64,000 nt of DNA from DASXRA01 sp036506155 (GCA_036506155.1 DASXSF010000080.1:142269-206268), one strand, 5' to 3'; counted from the stretch's first letter, positions 39,922 through 48,878 are shown. Notes: generated by a model not told the origin, from the letters alone. A program made the numbers and translations.

Positions 39922-40907
39922 TGCCGCGCGACGTCCGCCGCCTCGACGAGGACGACGTCCGGGTTCGGCCCGGTCGGGGCAGCCGGCCCCGGTCCAAGCA
40001 GCGGCCGGAGCACGTCGACGCGACCGACGGCATGGTGCTCACCGTCGATCGGGGCCGTTACGCGGTGCTCGTGGACGACGTGACGGTCACCGCGATGCGT
40101 GCCCGTGAGCTCGGCCGGAGGGCCATCGTCGTCGGCGACCGGGTGAGCGTGGTCGGCGACCTGTCCGGCCGGCCGGACACCCTGGCCCGCATCGTCCGGC
40201 TGCAGGAGCGAGACACCGTACTCCGACGTACGGCAGACGACACCGATCCGCTCGAACGCGTCATCGTCGCGAACGCCGACCAGATGGTGATCGTCGCGTC
40301 GCTCGCCGACCCGCCGCCGAGCTACGGGCTGATCGACCGCTGCCTGGTCGCCTGCCTGACCGCCGGACTGGAGCCGCTGGTGTGCCTGACCAAGTCCGAT
40401 CTTGCCGGCCCTGACGATGCTCTGGGCCGATACGCGCAGCTCGACGTGCCGGCCGTGGTCACCAAGCACGGCAAGGCGGCCCCGCTGCGTCCCTGTCTGG
40501 GCGGTCGCACCTCTGTCTTCGTGGGCCATTCCGGCGTGGGCAAGTCAACGCTGATCAACGCGCTCGTGCCGGGTGCCCAACGCGCGGTCGGCGCGGTGAG
40601 TGCGATCGGCAAAGGCCAGCACACGTCGAGTTCCGCGGTCGCGCTTCGGCTGCCGGCCGGCAACGGCTGGGTGATCGACACACCAGGACTGCGCTCGTTC
40701 GGCCTGGCGCACGTAAGCGCCGATGACCTGCTCTGGGCGTTCCCGGACCTCGAGGACGGCGCTGTGCAATGCCCGCCCGGCTGCGAGCACCAGTCCGCGC
40801 AGGCCGGCTGCATGCTGGACGCATGGGTGGCCGGCGGACATTCGACGGCCGACCGGCTCGCCGCGTTCCGCCGGTTATTGGCTAGCCGATCCACCGAGCC
40901 TTCCTAG
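39921..40907 (+). CDS. rsgA: Ribosome small subunit-dependent GTPase A
   Basis: 328 residues of a circularly permuted GTPase: an OB-fold domain first (about 30-90), then G4 TKSD, the P-loop GHSGVGKST, the G2/G3 region with GKGQHTSS and DTPGLRSFG, and a C-terminal zinc knuckle CPPGCEHQSAQAGC. It checks maturation of the 30S decoding centre. GTG 39921 overlaps the aroA stop by one base, and the upstream in-frame ATG lies inside aroA. Confidence 0.95.
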   Translation: MPRDVRRLDEDDVRVRPGRGSRPRSKQRPEHVDATDGMVLTVDRGRYAVLVDDVTVTAMRARELGRRAIVVGDRVSVVGDLSGRPDTLARIVRLQERDTVLRRTADDTDPLERVIVANADQMVIVASLADPPPSYGLIDRCLVACLTAGLEPLVCLTKSDLAGPDDALGRYAQLDVPAVVTKHGKAAPLRPCLGGRTSVFVGHSGVGKSTLINALVPGAQRAVGAVSAIGKGQHTSSSAVALRLPAGNGWVIDTPGLRSFGLAHVSADDLLWAFPDLEDGAVQCPPGCEHQSAQAGCMLDAWVAGGHSTADRLAAFRRLLASRSTEPS

Positions 40908-40917
40908 GCTGATCGCC

Positions 40918-41769
40918 GTGGCCGTCACCCTGGCGAGCATCTACCGCTATCCGGTCAAGTCCTGCAGGCGGGACGAGATGCCGCAGGCGGAGGTCGAGCC
41001 GTGGGGGCTCGCCGGCGATCGGCGCTGGATGCTGGTCGACGACGACGGTGCGTTGGTGACCGCCCGCGAGCGCCGACGGCTGCTGCTGGTGACGCCGGTA
41101 CTCGACGGCACCGCGCTTCGGTTACATGCGCCGGGTCATCCGTCGCTGACGGTCAAGGTGCCCGAGGGCGAACTCGCGCAAGTATCCCTATGGAGCAGCC
41201 GGCTCGACGCGGCGCCGGCCGTGCCCGAGGCGCATGCATGGTTCAGCGAGGTGGCCGGCATGTCGCTGCGGCTGGTGTACCTGGACGACCCGCTGCGCCG
41301 ACGGGCGAACCCGCAGTTCAGTGCGGCCGGGGATCGGGTGTCGTTCGCCGACGGGTATCCATTGCTGCTGGCGTCGGAGTCGTCGCTCGCGTGTCTGAAT
41401 CGCTGGATCGCCGAAGGTCCGCGTGCATGCGATGGACCGCTACCAATGACGCGATTCCGCCCGAATGTCGTCGTGCGGGGTGCCGCCGCGTGGGCCGAGG
41501 ACGGCTGGCGGCTGTTACGCATCGGCGACGTGACGTTTCGCGCCGTCAAGGGTTGCGACCGCTGCGTCATGACCATGATTGATCCCGAGACGCTGACGAC
41601 GACCAAGGAGCCGATCGCGACGCTGGCCCGCTACCGCCACTGGGACGGCGCGACATGGTTCGGCATGAACCTGATTCCTGACAGCCTCGCCGCCGGTGCC
41701 GCGATCCGGGTCGGCGACCCTGTCGAGATCCTCGAGGAAGTCGACGCGCCGGACGGCCCTCCACGCTGA
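40918..41769 (+). CDS. MOSC domain-containing molybdenum-cofactor protein (YcbX/mARC type)
   Basis: 283 residues: a MOSC N-terminal beta-barrel (SIYRYPVKSCRRDEMPQAEVEPWGLAGDRRWMLVD) and a MOSC domain (RFRPNVVVRG, VKGCDRCVMTMIDP). The Cys in GCDRC is the predicted ligand of the molybdenum cofactor. YcbX/mARC enzymes reduce N-hydroxylated compounds with a ferredoxin partner. There is no fused 2Fe-2S domain here. GTG start 10 bp after rsgA suggests one operon. Confidence 0.87.
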   Translation: MAVTLASIYRYPVKSCRRDEMPQAEVEPWGLAGDRRWMLVDDDGALVTARERRRLLLVTPVLDGTALRLHAPGHPSLTVKVPEGELAQVSLWSSRLDAAPAVPEAHAWFSEVAGMSLRLVYLDDPLRRRANPQFSAAGDRVSFADGYPLLLASESSLACLNRWIAEGPRACDGPLPMTRFRPNVVVRGAAAWAEDGWRLLRIGDVTFRAVKGCDRCVMTMIDPETLTTTKEPIATLARYRHWDGATWFGMNLIPDSLAAGAAIRVGDPVEILEEVDAPDGPPR

Positions 41770-41846
41770 GTGTCGCTCGTCTTTCAGAACGGCAGCGACG
41801 GGGTCGTTGTCCGGGCGGTTTCTTGCGTCGCCGGCTTGCGGATTCT

Positions 41847-41891
41847 CCTTATGGAATAAGGGTAGACGGCACATGTAGCGGTTGGTAGACT
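41847..41891 (+). promoter_or_regulatory. Promoter and palindromic operator candidate of the HNH gene
   Basis: CCTTATGGAATAAGG (41847-41861) is a perfect inverted repeat with a 3-bp spacer. Next come a weak -35 (TAGACG, 41863-41868) and, 17 bp later, a -10 TAGACT (41886-41891) that ends 7 nt before the ATG, again suggesting leaderless expression. Confidence 0.45.
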
Positions 41892-41898
41892 CGCACAC

Positions 41899-43122
41899 AT
41901 GTTCGAGCATGTGCCGCCGGTCTCGGAGGTCGACGTGCTCGTCTCCCCGGACGCGGTCGCCGCCGAACTGGCCACCGCTGCGCCGCGCGGCGAGGACACG
42001 GCGGCGCTGCTGCTGCTCGACCCGGACGCGTTGTCCGACGCCGGGCGGGTGGATCTGCTGGTCGCCCTCGAACGGCACCTCGCGCTGCTGCAGGCCGCGC
42101 AGCAGCAGGTCCTGGCATCTCTGGACGGGCGCGCGTTGGACTGGTCGGGCAAGAAGCTGATCGACTACACCCGCGAGCAGGTCGGGGCCGCGTTGCGGCT
42201 CTCCCCCGGCACCGCGGAGCGGCGGCTGTCCATAGCGCGGACCCTGGTGGACCGGGTGCCGGCCACGCTGGAGTTGCTGCGCACCGGGCGCATCACGTAC
42301 CTGCACGCGATGAAGCTCGCCGAAGCCGTCAACCCGTTCGATATCGAGACCACCGCGAAGATCGAACAACGGGTGCTGGCCCGGGCACCGGAACAGACCC
42401 TGTCGCAGTTCGATGCGTCGCTGCGGCGGGCCGTGATCGCCGCGGATCCGCGCCGCGCCGACCAGCGCCACCACGACGCGATAGCCGAGCGGCGGGTGGT
42501 GTTCACCCCGCACGACGACGGCATCACCGAACTATGGGCGCTGCTGCCCGCCGACGGCGCCGCATTGATCGAGACCGTGCTCAATTCCCTCGCGTCCGGG
42601 CAGACCGATGCCCGCACCGCCGATCAGCGCCGCGCCGACGCCCTGGTCGACGTGTTCACCCGGATGCTGGGCGACCCGGACCTGCCCGAACAGCACGGGC
42701 AGCGCCCCGCCATCAACGTCACCGTGCCGATCTCGACGCTGCTCGGCTGCGACGAGCAGCCCGCCCACCTCGCCGGGTACGGGCCCATCACCGCCGCCCT
42801 CGCCCGCCGTATTGCCGCGGACAAGTCGGGCACCTGGCGGCGGCCGGTCACCGATGACACCGGCCAGCTCCTCGACTACGCCCGGCGCACCTACCGGCCA
42901 CCCGCGAACCTCACCGACCACGTCATCGCCAGAGACCACACCTGCACGTTCCCCGGCTGCCGACGCCCAGCCAGGCTGTGCCACCTCGACCACGCCCAGC
43001 CCTGGGCCGATGGGGGTGAAACGAACAGCGCGAACATCTCCGCCCTCTGCACCAGACACCACAACGCCAAACACCACGCCGGCTGGCAAGTCAAACACCG
43101 ACAAGACGGGAGCCGACAGTGA
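41899..43122 (+). CDS. DUF222 / 13E12-repeat family protein with C-terminal HNH nuclease domain
   Basis: 407 residues. The large N-terminal DUF222 domain (about 40-290) is followed by an HNH motif: CTFPGCRRPARLCHLDHAQPW, then GGETNSANISALCTRHH, with paired zinc-binding cysteines and catalytic histidines. These proteins occur in multiple copies in actinobacterial genomes (REP13E12 relatives in mycobacteria). They are often linked to mobile or repeat regions, but their cellular role is unknown. There is no flanking inverted repeat or integrase. Confidence 0.88.
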   Translation: MFEHVPPVSEVDVLVSPDAVAAELATAAPRGEDTAALLLLDPDALSDAGRVDLLVALERHLALLQAAQQQVLASLDGRALDWSGKKLIDYTREQVGAALRLSPGTAERRLSIARTLVDRVPATLELLRTGRITYLHAMKLAEAVNPFDIETTAKIEQRVLARAPEQTLSQFDASLRRAVIAADPRRADQRHHDAIAERRVVFTPHDDGITELWALLPADGAALIETVLNSLASGQTDARTADQRRADALVDVFTRMLGDPDLPEQHGQRPAINVTVPISTLLGCDEQPAHLAGYGPITAALARRIAADKSGTWRRPVTDDTGQLLDYARRTYRPPANLTDHVIARDHTCTFPGCRRPARLCHLDHAQPWADGGETNSANISALCTRHHNAKHHAGWQVKHRQDGSRQ

Positions 43123-43311
43123 ACCAGCCGCACCGGGCACCGCTACCTCGTGCCACCGCCCGACGGCTGAACGTCCGCGCGGCGAGTGCGTGGCGCCGAT
43201 CACTTCGCGCATTCACGCGTCCCGCGTCTTTCCGGCCGCCAACGCCACGCCGCCTCGCACGTCACACGCACCCGGCTGCACGACCTGAGCGCCTGGACCA
43301 GCCCAACCGCC
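43123..43311. other. Intergenic stretch without recognised feature
   Basis: About 190 bp between the HNH and LLM genes. High G+C, no supported reading frame, no clear hairpin or promoter. Confidence 0.5.
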
Positions 43312-44151
43312 CTAACCGCGCAGAATGTTCCGCGCCTCGGCAGCCAGGCTGATGAACGGCTCGATCGACAGGTCCGTGGCGGCCGGCTGCAATACGACGG
43401 TCGTGGCGCCGGCGTCGGCAAAACGGCGCACCACGGCGGCGACGTCCGCGGGCGTTCCGACGGCGATGCCCTCGGTCGGCCGGTTGTACGCGGCCTGCTC
43501 CGCCTCGGTCGGCGCCGCCGAGGCGCCGGCCGGCAGGTACGTCACGACCTCGTGAGGGCCGGGAGCCGCCGCGCGTGCGACGGCGGAGCGGATCGTGTCC
43601 GGTGTGATGCCGGCGTCGAGCACCATACCGTCGGCGCACTCGCCGGCCAGGGCGATCGTGCGTGGCCCGCGCGCCCCGACAAGCAGCGGGGGTACGACCC
43701 CAGGCGGCCAGTCGAGGGCGACGCGGTCCAGGCGCACGTACGAGCCCGACGTCGTCACGGTCTCGCCGGCAAGCAGCGCGCGGACGGCGGTAACCCACTC
43801 GCGCAGCAACGTCATCGGCGACGCGGCCCGCGCGCCTACCTGATCCATCCACTCGAGCACGCCGTGGCCCGCAGCGGGCACGAACCGCCCGGGAAACAGC
43901 CGTGCCAGCGTGGCCACCTCCATCGCCGCCACGGCAGGGTTGCGGAACGGCACCGGCATCAGGCCCAGCCCTACGCGCACCGAACCCGTCCAGGAAAGCG
44001 CTGCTGTCGATGCGGTCAGCCCACCTTCGAGGAAGCAGTCCTCCCACAGCCACACGTCGTCCAAGCCGACCTCGTCGGCCAGCGTGACGAATGTCCGCAA
44101 ACGCTCCGGCGCGAGCTGCGGCCGGAACACCACACCGATCCTGGGCGTCAC
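43312..44151 (-). CDS. LLM class flavin-dependent oxidoreductase
   Basis: 279 residues of a luciferase-like TIM barrel: VTPRIGVVFRPQLAPERLR at the start, DDVWLWEDCFLEGG, VGLGLMPVPFRNPAVAAMEVATLARLFPGRF, and GTPADVAAVVRRFADAGAT near the end. In Actinobacteria such proteins often use F420 rather than FMN, but the cofactor cannot be told here. GTG start overlaps the DHFR-like gene stop by 4 bp, so both are in one operon. Confidence 0.83.
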   Translation of the reverse strand: MTPRIGVVFRPQLAPERLRTFVTLADEVGLDDVWLWEDCFLEGGLTASTAALSWTGSVRVGLGLMPVPFRNPAVAAMEVATLARLFPGRFVPAAGHGVLEWMDQVGARAASPMTLLREWVTAVRALLAGETVTTSGSYVRLDRVALDWPPGVVPPLLVGARGPRTIALAGECADGMVLDAGITPDTIRSAVARAAAPGPHEVVTYLPAGASAAPTEAEQAAYNRPTEGIAVGTPADVAAVVRRFADAGATTVVLQPAATDLSIEPFISLAAEARNILRG

Positions 44152-44720
44152 TCCGCGAGACGATACGACAAGATCACTATGCCGTTCGACAGTGTGCGGG
44201 TATCGGTCAACTTCCACACCACCGGCTTGCCCGCGCGGAACAGCAGATCGTCCGGGCCGGCCGTTCCCGCGAACACCGGATGCACCCACAGCCGTAGCTC
44301 GTCGAGCAGCCCGTGCTCGAGCAGCAGGTGCGAGAGCGGCCCGAACCCGTACTGCACGATGTCCTGCCCCGGCTCGTCCTTGAGGTGCCTGATCTGCCCG
44401 ACCACGTCGCCGTTGAGCACCGTCGTGTTCGCCCACTCCGGATCGCCGAGTGAGTTCGACACGACGTACTTGGACATGCGGTTGATGCGATCGCTGAACG
44501 GATCGCCGGAGCTGTTCATCCACACCGGAACGAAGGCGTCGTATGTGCGCCGGCCCATCAGCACGGCGTCACAGGCCGTGAGCAGGTCGGTCTGGATTCC
44601 GTAGCTGTCCGGGTCGGAGCCGACGGCAGGCCACCGATCCGGGTTGTCGATCACCCCGTCCAGGGAGATGTAGCTCGAGTTGATGATCTTGCGCTTGGGT
44701 TGTGACTGGGAGGCACTCAT
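44148..44720 (-). CDS. Dihydrofolate reductase / RibD C-terminal-like family protein
   Basis: 190 residues. KIINSSYISLDGVIDNPDRW, DAVLMGRRTYDAFVPVW and VQYGFGPLSHLLLEHGLLDELRLWVHPV follow the pattern of DHFR-fold reductases related to the RibD reductase domain. They use NADPH on pteridine-, pyrimidine- or unknown substrates. It is first in an operon with the LLM oxidoreductase and divergent from a MocR-type regulator. Confidence 0.83.
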   Translation of the reverse strand: MSASQSQPKRKIINSSYISLDGVIDNPDRWPAVGSDPDSYGIQTDLLTACDAVLMGRRTYDAFVPVWMNSSGDPFSDRINRMSKYVVSNSLGDPEWANTTVLNGDVVGQIRHLKDEPGQDIVQYGFGPLSHLLLEHGLLDELRLWVHPVFAGTAGPDDLLFRAGKPVVWKLTDTRTLSNGIVILSYRLAE

Positions 44721-44730
44721 GACCGCGACC

Positions 44731-44793
44731 CTGACAAAGGCCTGGCCCGCCGATAAGGTCCAATCCGATGCCAGGATCGGGGTCCAATCCGAT
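44731..44793 (+). promoter_or_regulatory. Promoter and direct-repeat operator of the second MocR-type gene
   Basis: CTGACA (44731-44736) and TAAGGT (44754-44759), spaced 17 bp, form a good promoter. GGTCCAATCCGAT occurs at 44757-44769 and again at 44781-44793. The first copy overlaps the -10 and the ATG at 44768; the second lies in the first codons. The layout fits autorepression and a leaderless start. Confidence 0.65.
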
Positions 44794-46237
44794 CAGCCGT
44801 ACCGAGCTGCTGATCGAGCTGCGTCGCAACGCGCCGACGGCGCTGCACCGCCAGGTGGGGGCAGCGATCCGCCACAGCATCCGCACCGGACGTCTCGCCG
44901 CGGGCGCCACGCTCCCGGCCAGTCGCACGCTTGCCGGCGACCTGGGCGTCTCCCGCGGGGTCGTCGTCGAGGCGTATCAACAGCTCGCCGCCGAGGGCTA
45001 CCTGGTCAGCCGCCCCGGCGGGTACACCCAAGTCGCGCTGGGCGCTCAGCTGGCGCCGCCGCGGCGTCCGGCCGAGCCGGCCCGACAGCTGCGCATCGAC
45101 TTCCGCTACGGCCGACCGGATGTCTCCGCGTTTCCTCGCGCGGCGTGGCTGCGCTCGCTGCGCACCGTGCTCGCCCACACGCCGAATGAGCGCCTCGTCT
45201 ACCTCGACGGGCGGGGTGCCCCGGAGCTGCGAGCGGCGCTGGCCGAGTACCTGAACCGCTCCCGTGGTACGGCGGCCGACGCCGAGAACATCCTGATCGT
45301 GAACGGCTTCGCCCAAGGGCTCGGCCTGATCGCCGGCTTGCTCGCGGACGCGGGTGCGCGGACGCTTGCCGTCGGCGACCCATCGCCCGACGACGATCGG
45401 GCGATCAGCGAATCGGCCGGGCTGAGGGTGGTCGGCGTCCCGGTGGACGAGAACGGGATGCGGCTACCGGTGCTCGAAGCCTCCGGTGCGGACGCCGCGC
45501 TGGTGACCGCGGCGCATCAGTTCCCCGTCGGCGGCGCGCTGCCCGCCGCCGCGCGGTCCGCTCTGATCGAGTGGGCCACCCGGCACGACGCCGTGATCAT
45601 CGAAGACGACTACGACGCCGAGTACCGCTACGACCGCGCGCCGGTCGGCGCCATGCAAGGGCTCGCCCCGGAGCGGGTCATCTACGCCGGCTCGGCCAGC
45701 AAGACGCTTGCCCCTGGGCTTCGGCTGGGTTGGGTGCTCGCGCCGGAGCGCTTCGTCGACCCGCTGGCAGCCGCGAAGCTCGCAGCAGACCGCGGCTCGC
45801 CGGTCCTGGACCAGTTGGCGTTCGCCGACTTCCTGGCGCGCGGCGAGTTCGACCGCCACCTGCGCCGGATGCGCCCCATCTACCGCCGCCGGCACGACAC
45901 ACTGCTCGGTGCGCTCGCCCACAAGCTGCCTGACCTGCGCCCCACCGGGGACGCGGCCGGCCTGCACCTGGTCGCGCTGCTGCCGCCCGATGTGGACGAG
46001 GAAACCGTCGTCAGCGCGGCGGCCGAACGGGGGGTGGGCGTGTACGGCATCGCGCCGTACCGGCTCACACCCGGACCGCCCGGGCTGCTGTTCGGCTATG
46101 CCGCACTCAGTGAGCGGGACATCATTGCGGGCGTCGACATCTTGGCCGATGTGTTCGCTCAGCGACCCTCGGTCCGCCCCAACCATTCCGTGAGCGCCGC
46201 GTCCTTGGCGCGAGCGGTCTCCGCGAGCGTCACCTGA
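44768..46237 (+). CDS. PdxR/MocR-type regulator (GntR HTH fused to aminotransferase-like domain)
   Basis: 489 residues. The winged helix (about 25-85; TLPASRTLAGDLGVSRGVVVEAYQQLAAEGYL) is followed by a PLP fold-type I domain (GRGAPELRAALAEYLNRSRG, HQFPVGGAL, DDYDAEYRYDR, and the PLP lysine in GSASKTLAPGLRLGW). PdxR proteins control vitamin B6 synthesis; others control unrelated operons. Divergence from the DHFR-like/LLM operon makes that a possible target. The C-terminal 25 residues extend beyond the usual end and overlap purE antisense by 79 bp. Confidence 0.87.
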   Translation: MPGSGSNPISRTELLIELRRNAPTALHRQVGAAIRHSIRTGRLAAGATLPASRTLAGDLGVSRGVVVEAYQQLAAEGYLVSRPGGYTQVALGAQLAPPRRPAEPARQLRIDFRYGRPDVSAFPRAAWLRSLRTVLAHTPNERLVYLDGRGAPELRAALAEYLNRSRGTAADAENILIVNGFAQGLGLIAGLLADAGARTLAVGDPSPDDDRAISESAGLRVVGVPVDENGMRLPVLEASGADAALVTAAHQFPVGGALPAAARSALIEWATRHDAVIIEDDYDAEYRYDRAPVGAMQGLAPERVIYAGSASKTLAPGLRLGWVLAPERFVDPLAAAKLAADRGSPVLDQLAFADFLARGEFDRHLRRMRPIYRRRHDTLLGALAHKLPDLRPTGDAAGLHLVALLPPDVDEETVVSAAAERGVGVYGIAPYRLTPGPPGLLFGYAALSERDIIAGVDILADVFAQRPSVRPNHSVSAASLARAVSASVT

Positions 46238-46668
46238 AAGGCGGCCATCCGCTGCGCGAGGGCCGGGTCGGACGCGGCGAGGATGCGCACTGCGAGCAGC
46301 CCCGCATTGCGCGCTCCCCCGATCGAGACCGTGGCCACCGGGACGCCCGCAGGCATCTGCACGATGGACAGCAGCGAGTCCATGCCGTCGAGGTAGCGCA
46401 GCGGCACCGGGACTCCGATCACGGGCAGGGTCGTCAGCGAGGCCACCATGCCGGGCAGGTGCGCGGCGCCTCCCGCCCCCGCGATGATCACCTTGACGCC
46501 ACGACCGGCCGCGCCCTGGGCGTACGCCGCCATGTCGAGCGGCGTGCGGTGGGCCGACACGACGCGCACCTCGTGCGGCACATCGAACTCGCGCAACGCT
46601 TCGGCGGTGGCCCCCATCACCTCGAAGTCGGAGTCGCTACCCATGATCAGACCGACGAGTGGATTCAC
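46159..46668 (-). CDS. purE: 5-(carboxyamino)imidazole ribonucleotide mutase
   Basis: 169 residues. LVGLIMGSDSDFEVM, VVSAHRTPLDM, GAGGAAHLPGMVASLTTLPVIGVPV and the C-terminal helix match class I PurE. It converts N5-CAIR to CAIR in purine synthesis. GTG start overlapping the purK stop by 4 bp, giving a purK-purE operon. The 3' end overlaps the convergent MocR gene. Confidence 0.95.
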   Translation of the reverse strand: MNPLVGLIMGSDSDFEVMGATAEALREFDVPHEVRVVSAHRTPLDMAAYAQGAAGRGVKVIIAGAGGAAHLPGMVASLTTLPVIGVPVPLRYLDGMDSLLSIVQMPAGVPVATVSIGGARNAGLLAVRILAASDPALAQRMAAFQVTLAETARAKDAALTEWLGRTEGR

Positions 46669-47822
46669 GCACCCTCCCCGTTCGCAAGGTAGTCAGCCGC
46701 GGCGCTTGCCCGCTCGCGCACTTCGGCCATGTCCGAGCCCAGGGCCGTCACGTGGCCGACCTTCCGACCTTTGCGGAAACCCTTGCCGTACAGGTGGATC
46801 TTCACGTCGGGCCAGCGGGCCATGCAGTGGTGGACGCGCTCGTCGACGCTCGCCGGCTTCACATCGTCGGGACCGGCCAGCACGTTCGCCATCACGACCG
46901 CCGGAGCGGTCGGGGTGGTCGTGCCGAGCGGGTAGTCGAGCACGGCACGCAGGTGCTGCTCGAACTGGGAGGTCCGTGCCCCCTCGATCGTCCAGTGCCC
47001 GGAGTTGTGTGGACGCATCGCCAGCTCGTTCACCAGCAGCTCGCCGGACGTCGTCTCGAACAGCTCGACAGCGAGGACACCCACCACGCCGAGTTCCCCC
47101 GCAATGCGCAGGGCCAGCGCCTGCGCCTCGTTCACCCGCGCGGGAGGCAGGCCCGGTGCCGGGGCCAGCACCTCGACACAAATGCCGTCACGCTGCACGG
47201 TCTCGACGACGGGCCAAGCCGCTGCCTGCCCGTACGGCGACCGGGCGACGACGGCCGCAAGCTCCCGGGCGATCGGTACCCGCGCCTCGCCGATCAGCGC
47301 CGTGCCCGACGCGATGATCGGCGCTGCCTGCTCGGGGGACGACACGACCCACACGCCCTTGCCGTCGTACCCGCCCCGCGCCGCCTTGAGCACCAGCGGC
47401 CAGCCCACGGCGGCACCGAAGGTCACCAGGTCGGTCTCGGACAGATCACCCCAGGCCGGGCAAGGGATGCCGAGCTCCGTGAGTCGGGCGCGCATCACCG
47501 CCTTGTCCTGGGCATGGATCAGCGCGGCAGCGTCGGGCCGGACGAGCACCCCGTCGGCTGCCAGCGCCTTGAGATGAGGCCCGGGCACGTGCTCGTGATC
47601 GAACGTGACCACGTAGCAGCCGGACGCGAACGCCCTCAGGTCGTCCAGCGAGCGATAGTCGCCCACCACGACATCGGCCGCGACCAGCGCCGCGCCGTCG
47701 TCAGGCGAGGCAGCCAGCACCCGTAGCGACTGCCCGAGCGCGATCGCGGCCTGATGTGTCATCCGGGCCAACTGCCCGGCCCCGACCATGCCGACCACAG
47801 GCAGCCCGGTGCGCGGATCCAT
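46665..47822 (-). CDS. purK: 5-(carboxyamino)imidazole ribonucleotide synthase
   Basis: 385 residues of an ATP-grasp enzyme: VVGMVGAGQLARMTHQAAIALG at the N-terminus, VLKAARGGYDGKGVWVV (ATP-binding lysine and glycine-rich loop), LLVNELAMRPHNSGHWTIEGA and SQFEQHLRAVL are diagnostic. It makes N5-CAIR from AIR, bicarbonate and ATP, feeding PurE. ATG 47822 is chosen because upstream in-frame starts add non-conserved residues. The divergent neighbour is GtrA, as in mycobacteria. Confidence 0.95.
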   Translation of the reverse strand: MDPRTGLPVVGMVGAGQLARMTHQAAIALGQSLRVLAASPDDGAALVAADVVVGDYRSLDDLRAFASGCYVVTFDHEHVPGPHLKALAADGVLVRPDAAALIHAQDKAVMRARLTELGIPCPAWGDLSETDLVTFGAAVGWPLVLKAARGGYDGKGVWVVSSPEQAAPIIASGTALIGEARVPIARELAAVVARSPYGQAAAWPVVETVQRDGICVEVLAPAPGLPPARVNEAQALALRIAGELGVVGVLAVELFETTSGELLVNELAMRPHNSGHWTIEGARTSQFEQHLRAVLDYPLGTTTPTAPAVVMANVLAGPDDVKPASVDERVHHCMARWPDVKIHLYGKGFRKGRKVGHVTALGSDMAEVRERASAAADYLANGEGA

Positions 47823-47938
47823 TCCCAGCCCATGGGATCGTGCCGAGTTCGTCGCGCCGGCGCTAATCACGTCGCAGAGGGTAACCGGCGCGGTCGGTGC
47901 GAGACGGACATGGCATCCGGGTAGACTCCCGACGCATC

Positions 47939-48439
47939 ATGCTGACGACGTCCCCACCATCGCTGCTTGAACGGCTTCGTGGCTCCTGGCGCATCGTCCT
48001 CAAGGAGGTCGCGGCGTTCGGCGTCGTCGGCGCCATCAGCTTCGTCATCGAGATGGGCCTGTTCAATCTGCTGCTGCACCAGCACATCGGCCCCCTGACA
48101 TCCAAGGCGATCTCCGCGGGCGTCGCCACCGCGTTCGCCTACATCGGCAACCGGCACTGGTCGTTCTCGCACCGCGCCCGCACCGGGCTGGGTCGCGAGA
48201 CGTCGTTCTTCTTCGGCATCAACGCCATCGCGCTCGTTGCCGGTGAGCTGATCATCGCCTTGTTCGCCTACCCACTCGGGTACAAGGACGACCACTGGGT
48301 GCTCAGCGCCGCCAACGTCTTCGCGATCGGCCTGGGCACCGTGTTCCGGTTCTGGGCGTACAAGCGGTTCGTCTTCCTGCATCCGGACCGGGTGCACAGC
48401 CGCGACATCGATCTCGACGAAGAACTGGCTGAGAGCTAG
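47939..48439 (+). CDS. GtrA family membrane protein
   Basis: 166 residues with four membrane helices: FGVVGAISFVIEMGLFNLLL, AISAGVATAFAYIGNRHWSF, FFGINAIALVAGELIIALFAY, NVFAIGLGTVFRFWAYKRFVF. The ending WAYKRFVF is the GtrA signature. GtrA-like proteins flip or help transfer polyprenyl-linked sugars for wall polysaccharides. A TAGACT -10-like hexamer (47922-47927) lies 11 nt upstream. Confidence 0.9.
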   Translation: MLTTSPPSLLERLRGSWRIVLKEVAAFGVVGAISFVIEMGLFNLLLHQHIGPLTSKAISAGVATAFAYIGNRHWSFSHRARTGLGRETSFFFGINAIALVAGELIIALFAYPLGYKDDHWVLSAANVFAIGLGTVFRFWAYKRFVFLHPDRVHSRDIDLDEELAES

Positions 48440-48484
48440 CGGAACGAGCCCGCGCCCGAAAGGACCGCACTACCCAGCCATCGG

Positions 48485-48599
48485 GCGATGAGCGCTCGCG
48501 CGAAGAGCCGCCGGCCGCGACGCGACCCGCGCCGAAGGCGTGGAGTGGCTCGAGGCGCGCGTCCCTTGTGGGCGCCGCCGAGGGACACGAACCGGCGAG
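48485..48599 (+). repeat. Dispersed intergenic repeat, copy A (full length)
   Basis: A 115-bp element between gtrA and the convergent dodecin gene. The head GCGATGAGCGCTCGCGCGAA is followed by a GC-rich body, hairpin CGCGCC-GAA-GGCGTG (48528-48542, one G-U pair), hairpin GCG-T-CCC / GGGCGC (48559-48575) and tail ACCGGCGAG. Copy B at 63.86 kb aligns over the whole length with the same two hairpins. The dodecin stop codon begins at its right end. Confidence 0.8.
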
Positions 48600-48824
48600 T
48601 CAATCAGTGTCGTCTGGGTTTTCCAGCCGGAAGCCAACCTTCATACCCACTTGGACATGCCCGAGCTGACCGTCCACGATGTGCCCGCGGATTTCGGTCA
48701 CCTCAAACCAGTCGAGCCCGCGCAAGGTCCGGGCGGCGCGGCCGATGGCGCCCTTGATGGCGTCGTCCACGCCTTGGGACGACGTGCCGACGACCTCCGT
48801 AACTCGATACGTGCGACCAGGCAT
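48600..48824 (-). CDS. Dodecin family flavin-binding protein
   Basis: 74 residues. YRVTEVVGTSSQGVDDAIKGAIGRAARTLRGLDWFEVTEIRGHIVDGQLGHVQVGMKVGF matches dodecin, a dodecameric hollow sphere that stores or buffers riboflavin, FMN or CoA. The Trp in LDWFEV stacks on the flavin. The stop codon abuts repeat copy A. Confidence 0.93.
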   Translation of the reverse strand: MPGRTYRVTEVVGTSSQGVDDAIKGAIGRAARTLRGLDWFEVTEIRGHIVDGQLGHVQVGMKVGFRLENPDDTD

Positions 48825-48878
48825 CGGATACCTCCTTGACGGATATCCGCCCGATCATGCACCCAACGCGGTGAGCAG

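Noticed and set aside
41899..43122. HNH gene as part of an intact mobile element
   Set aside because: No integrase, terminal repeats or target duplication found; DUF222-HNH genes are common as isolated chromosomal genes.
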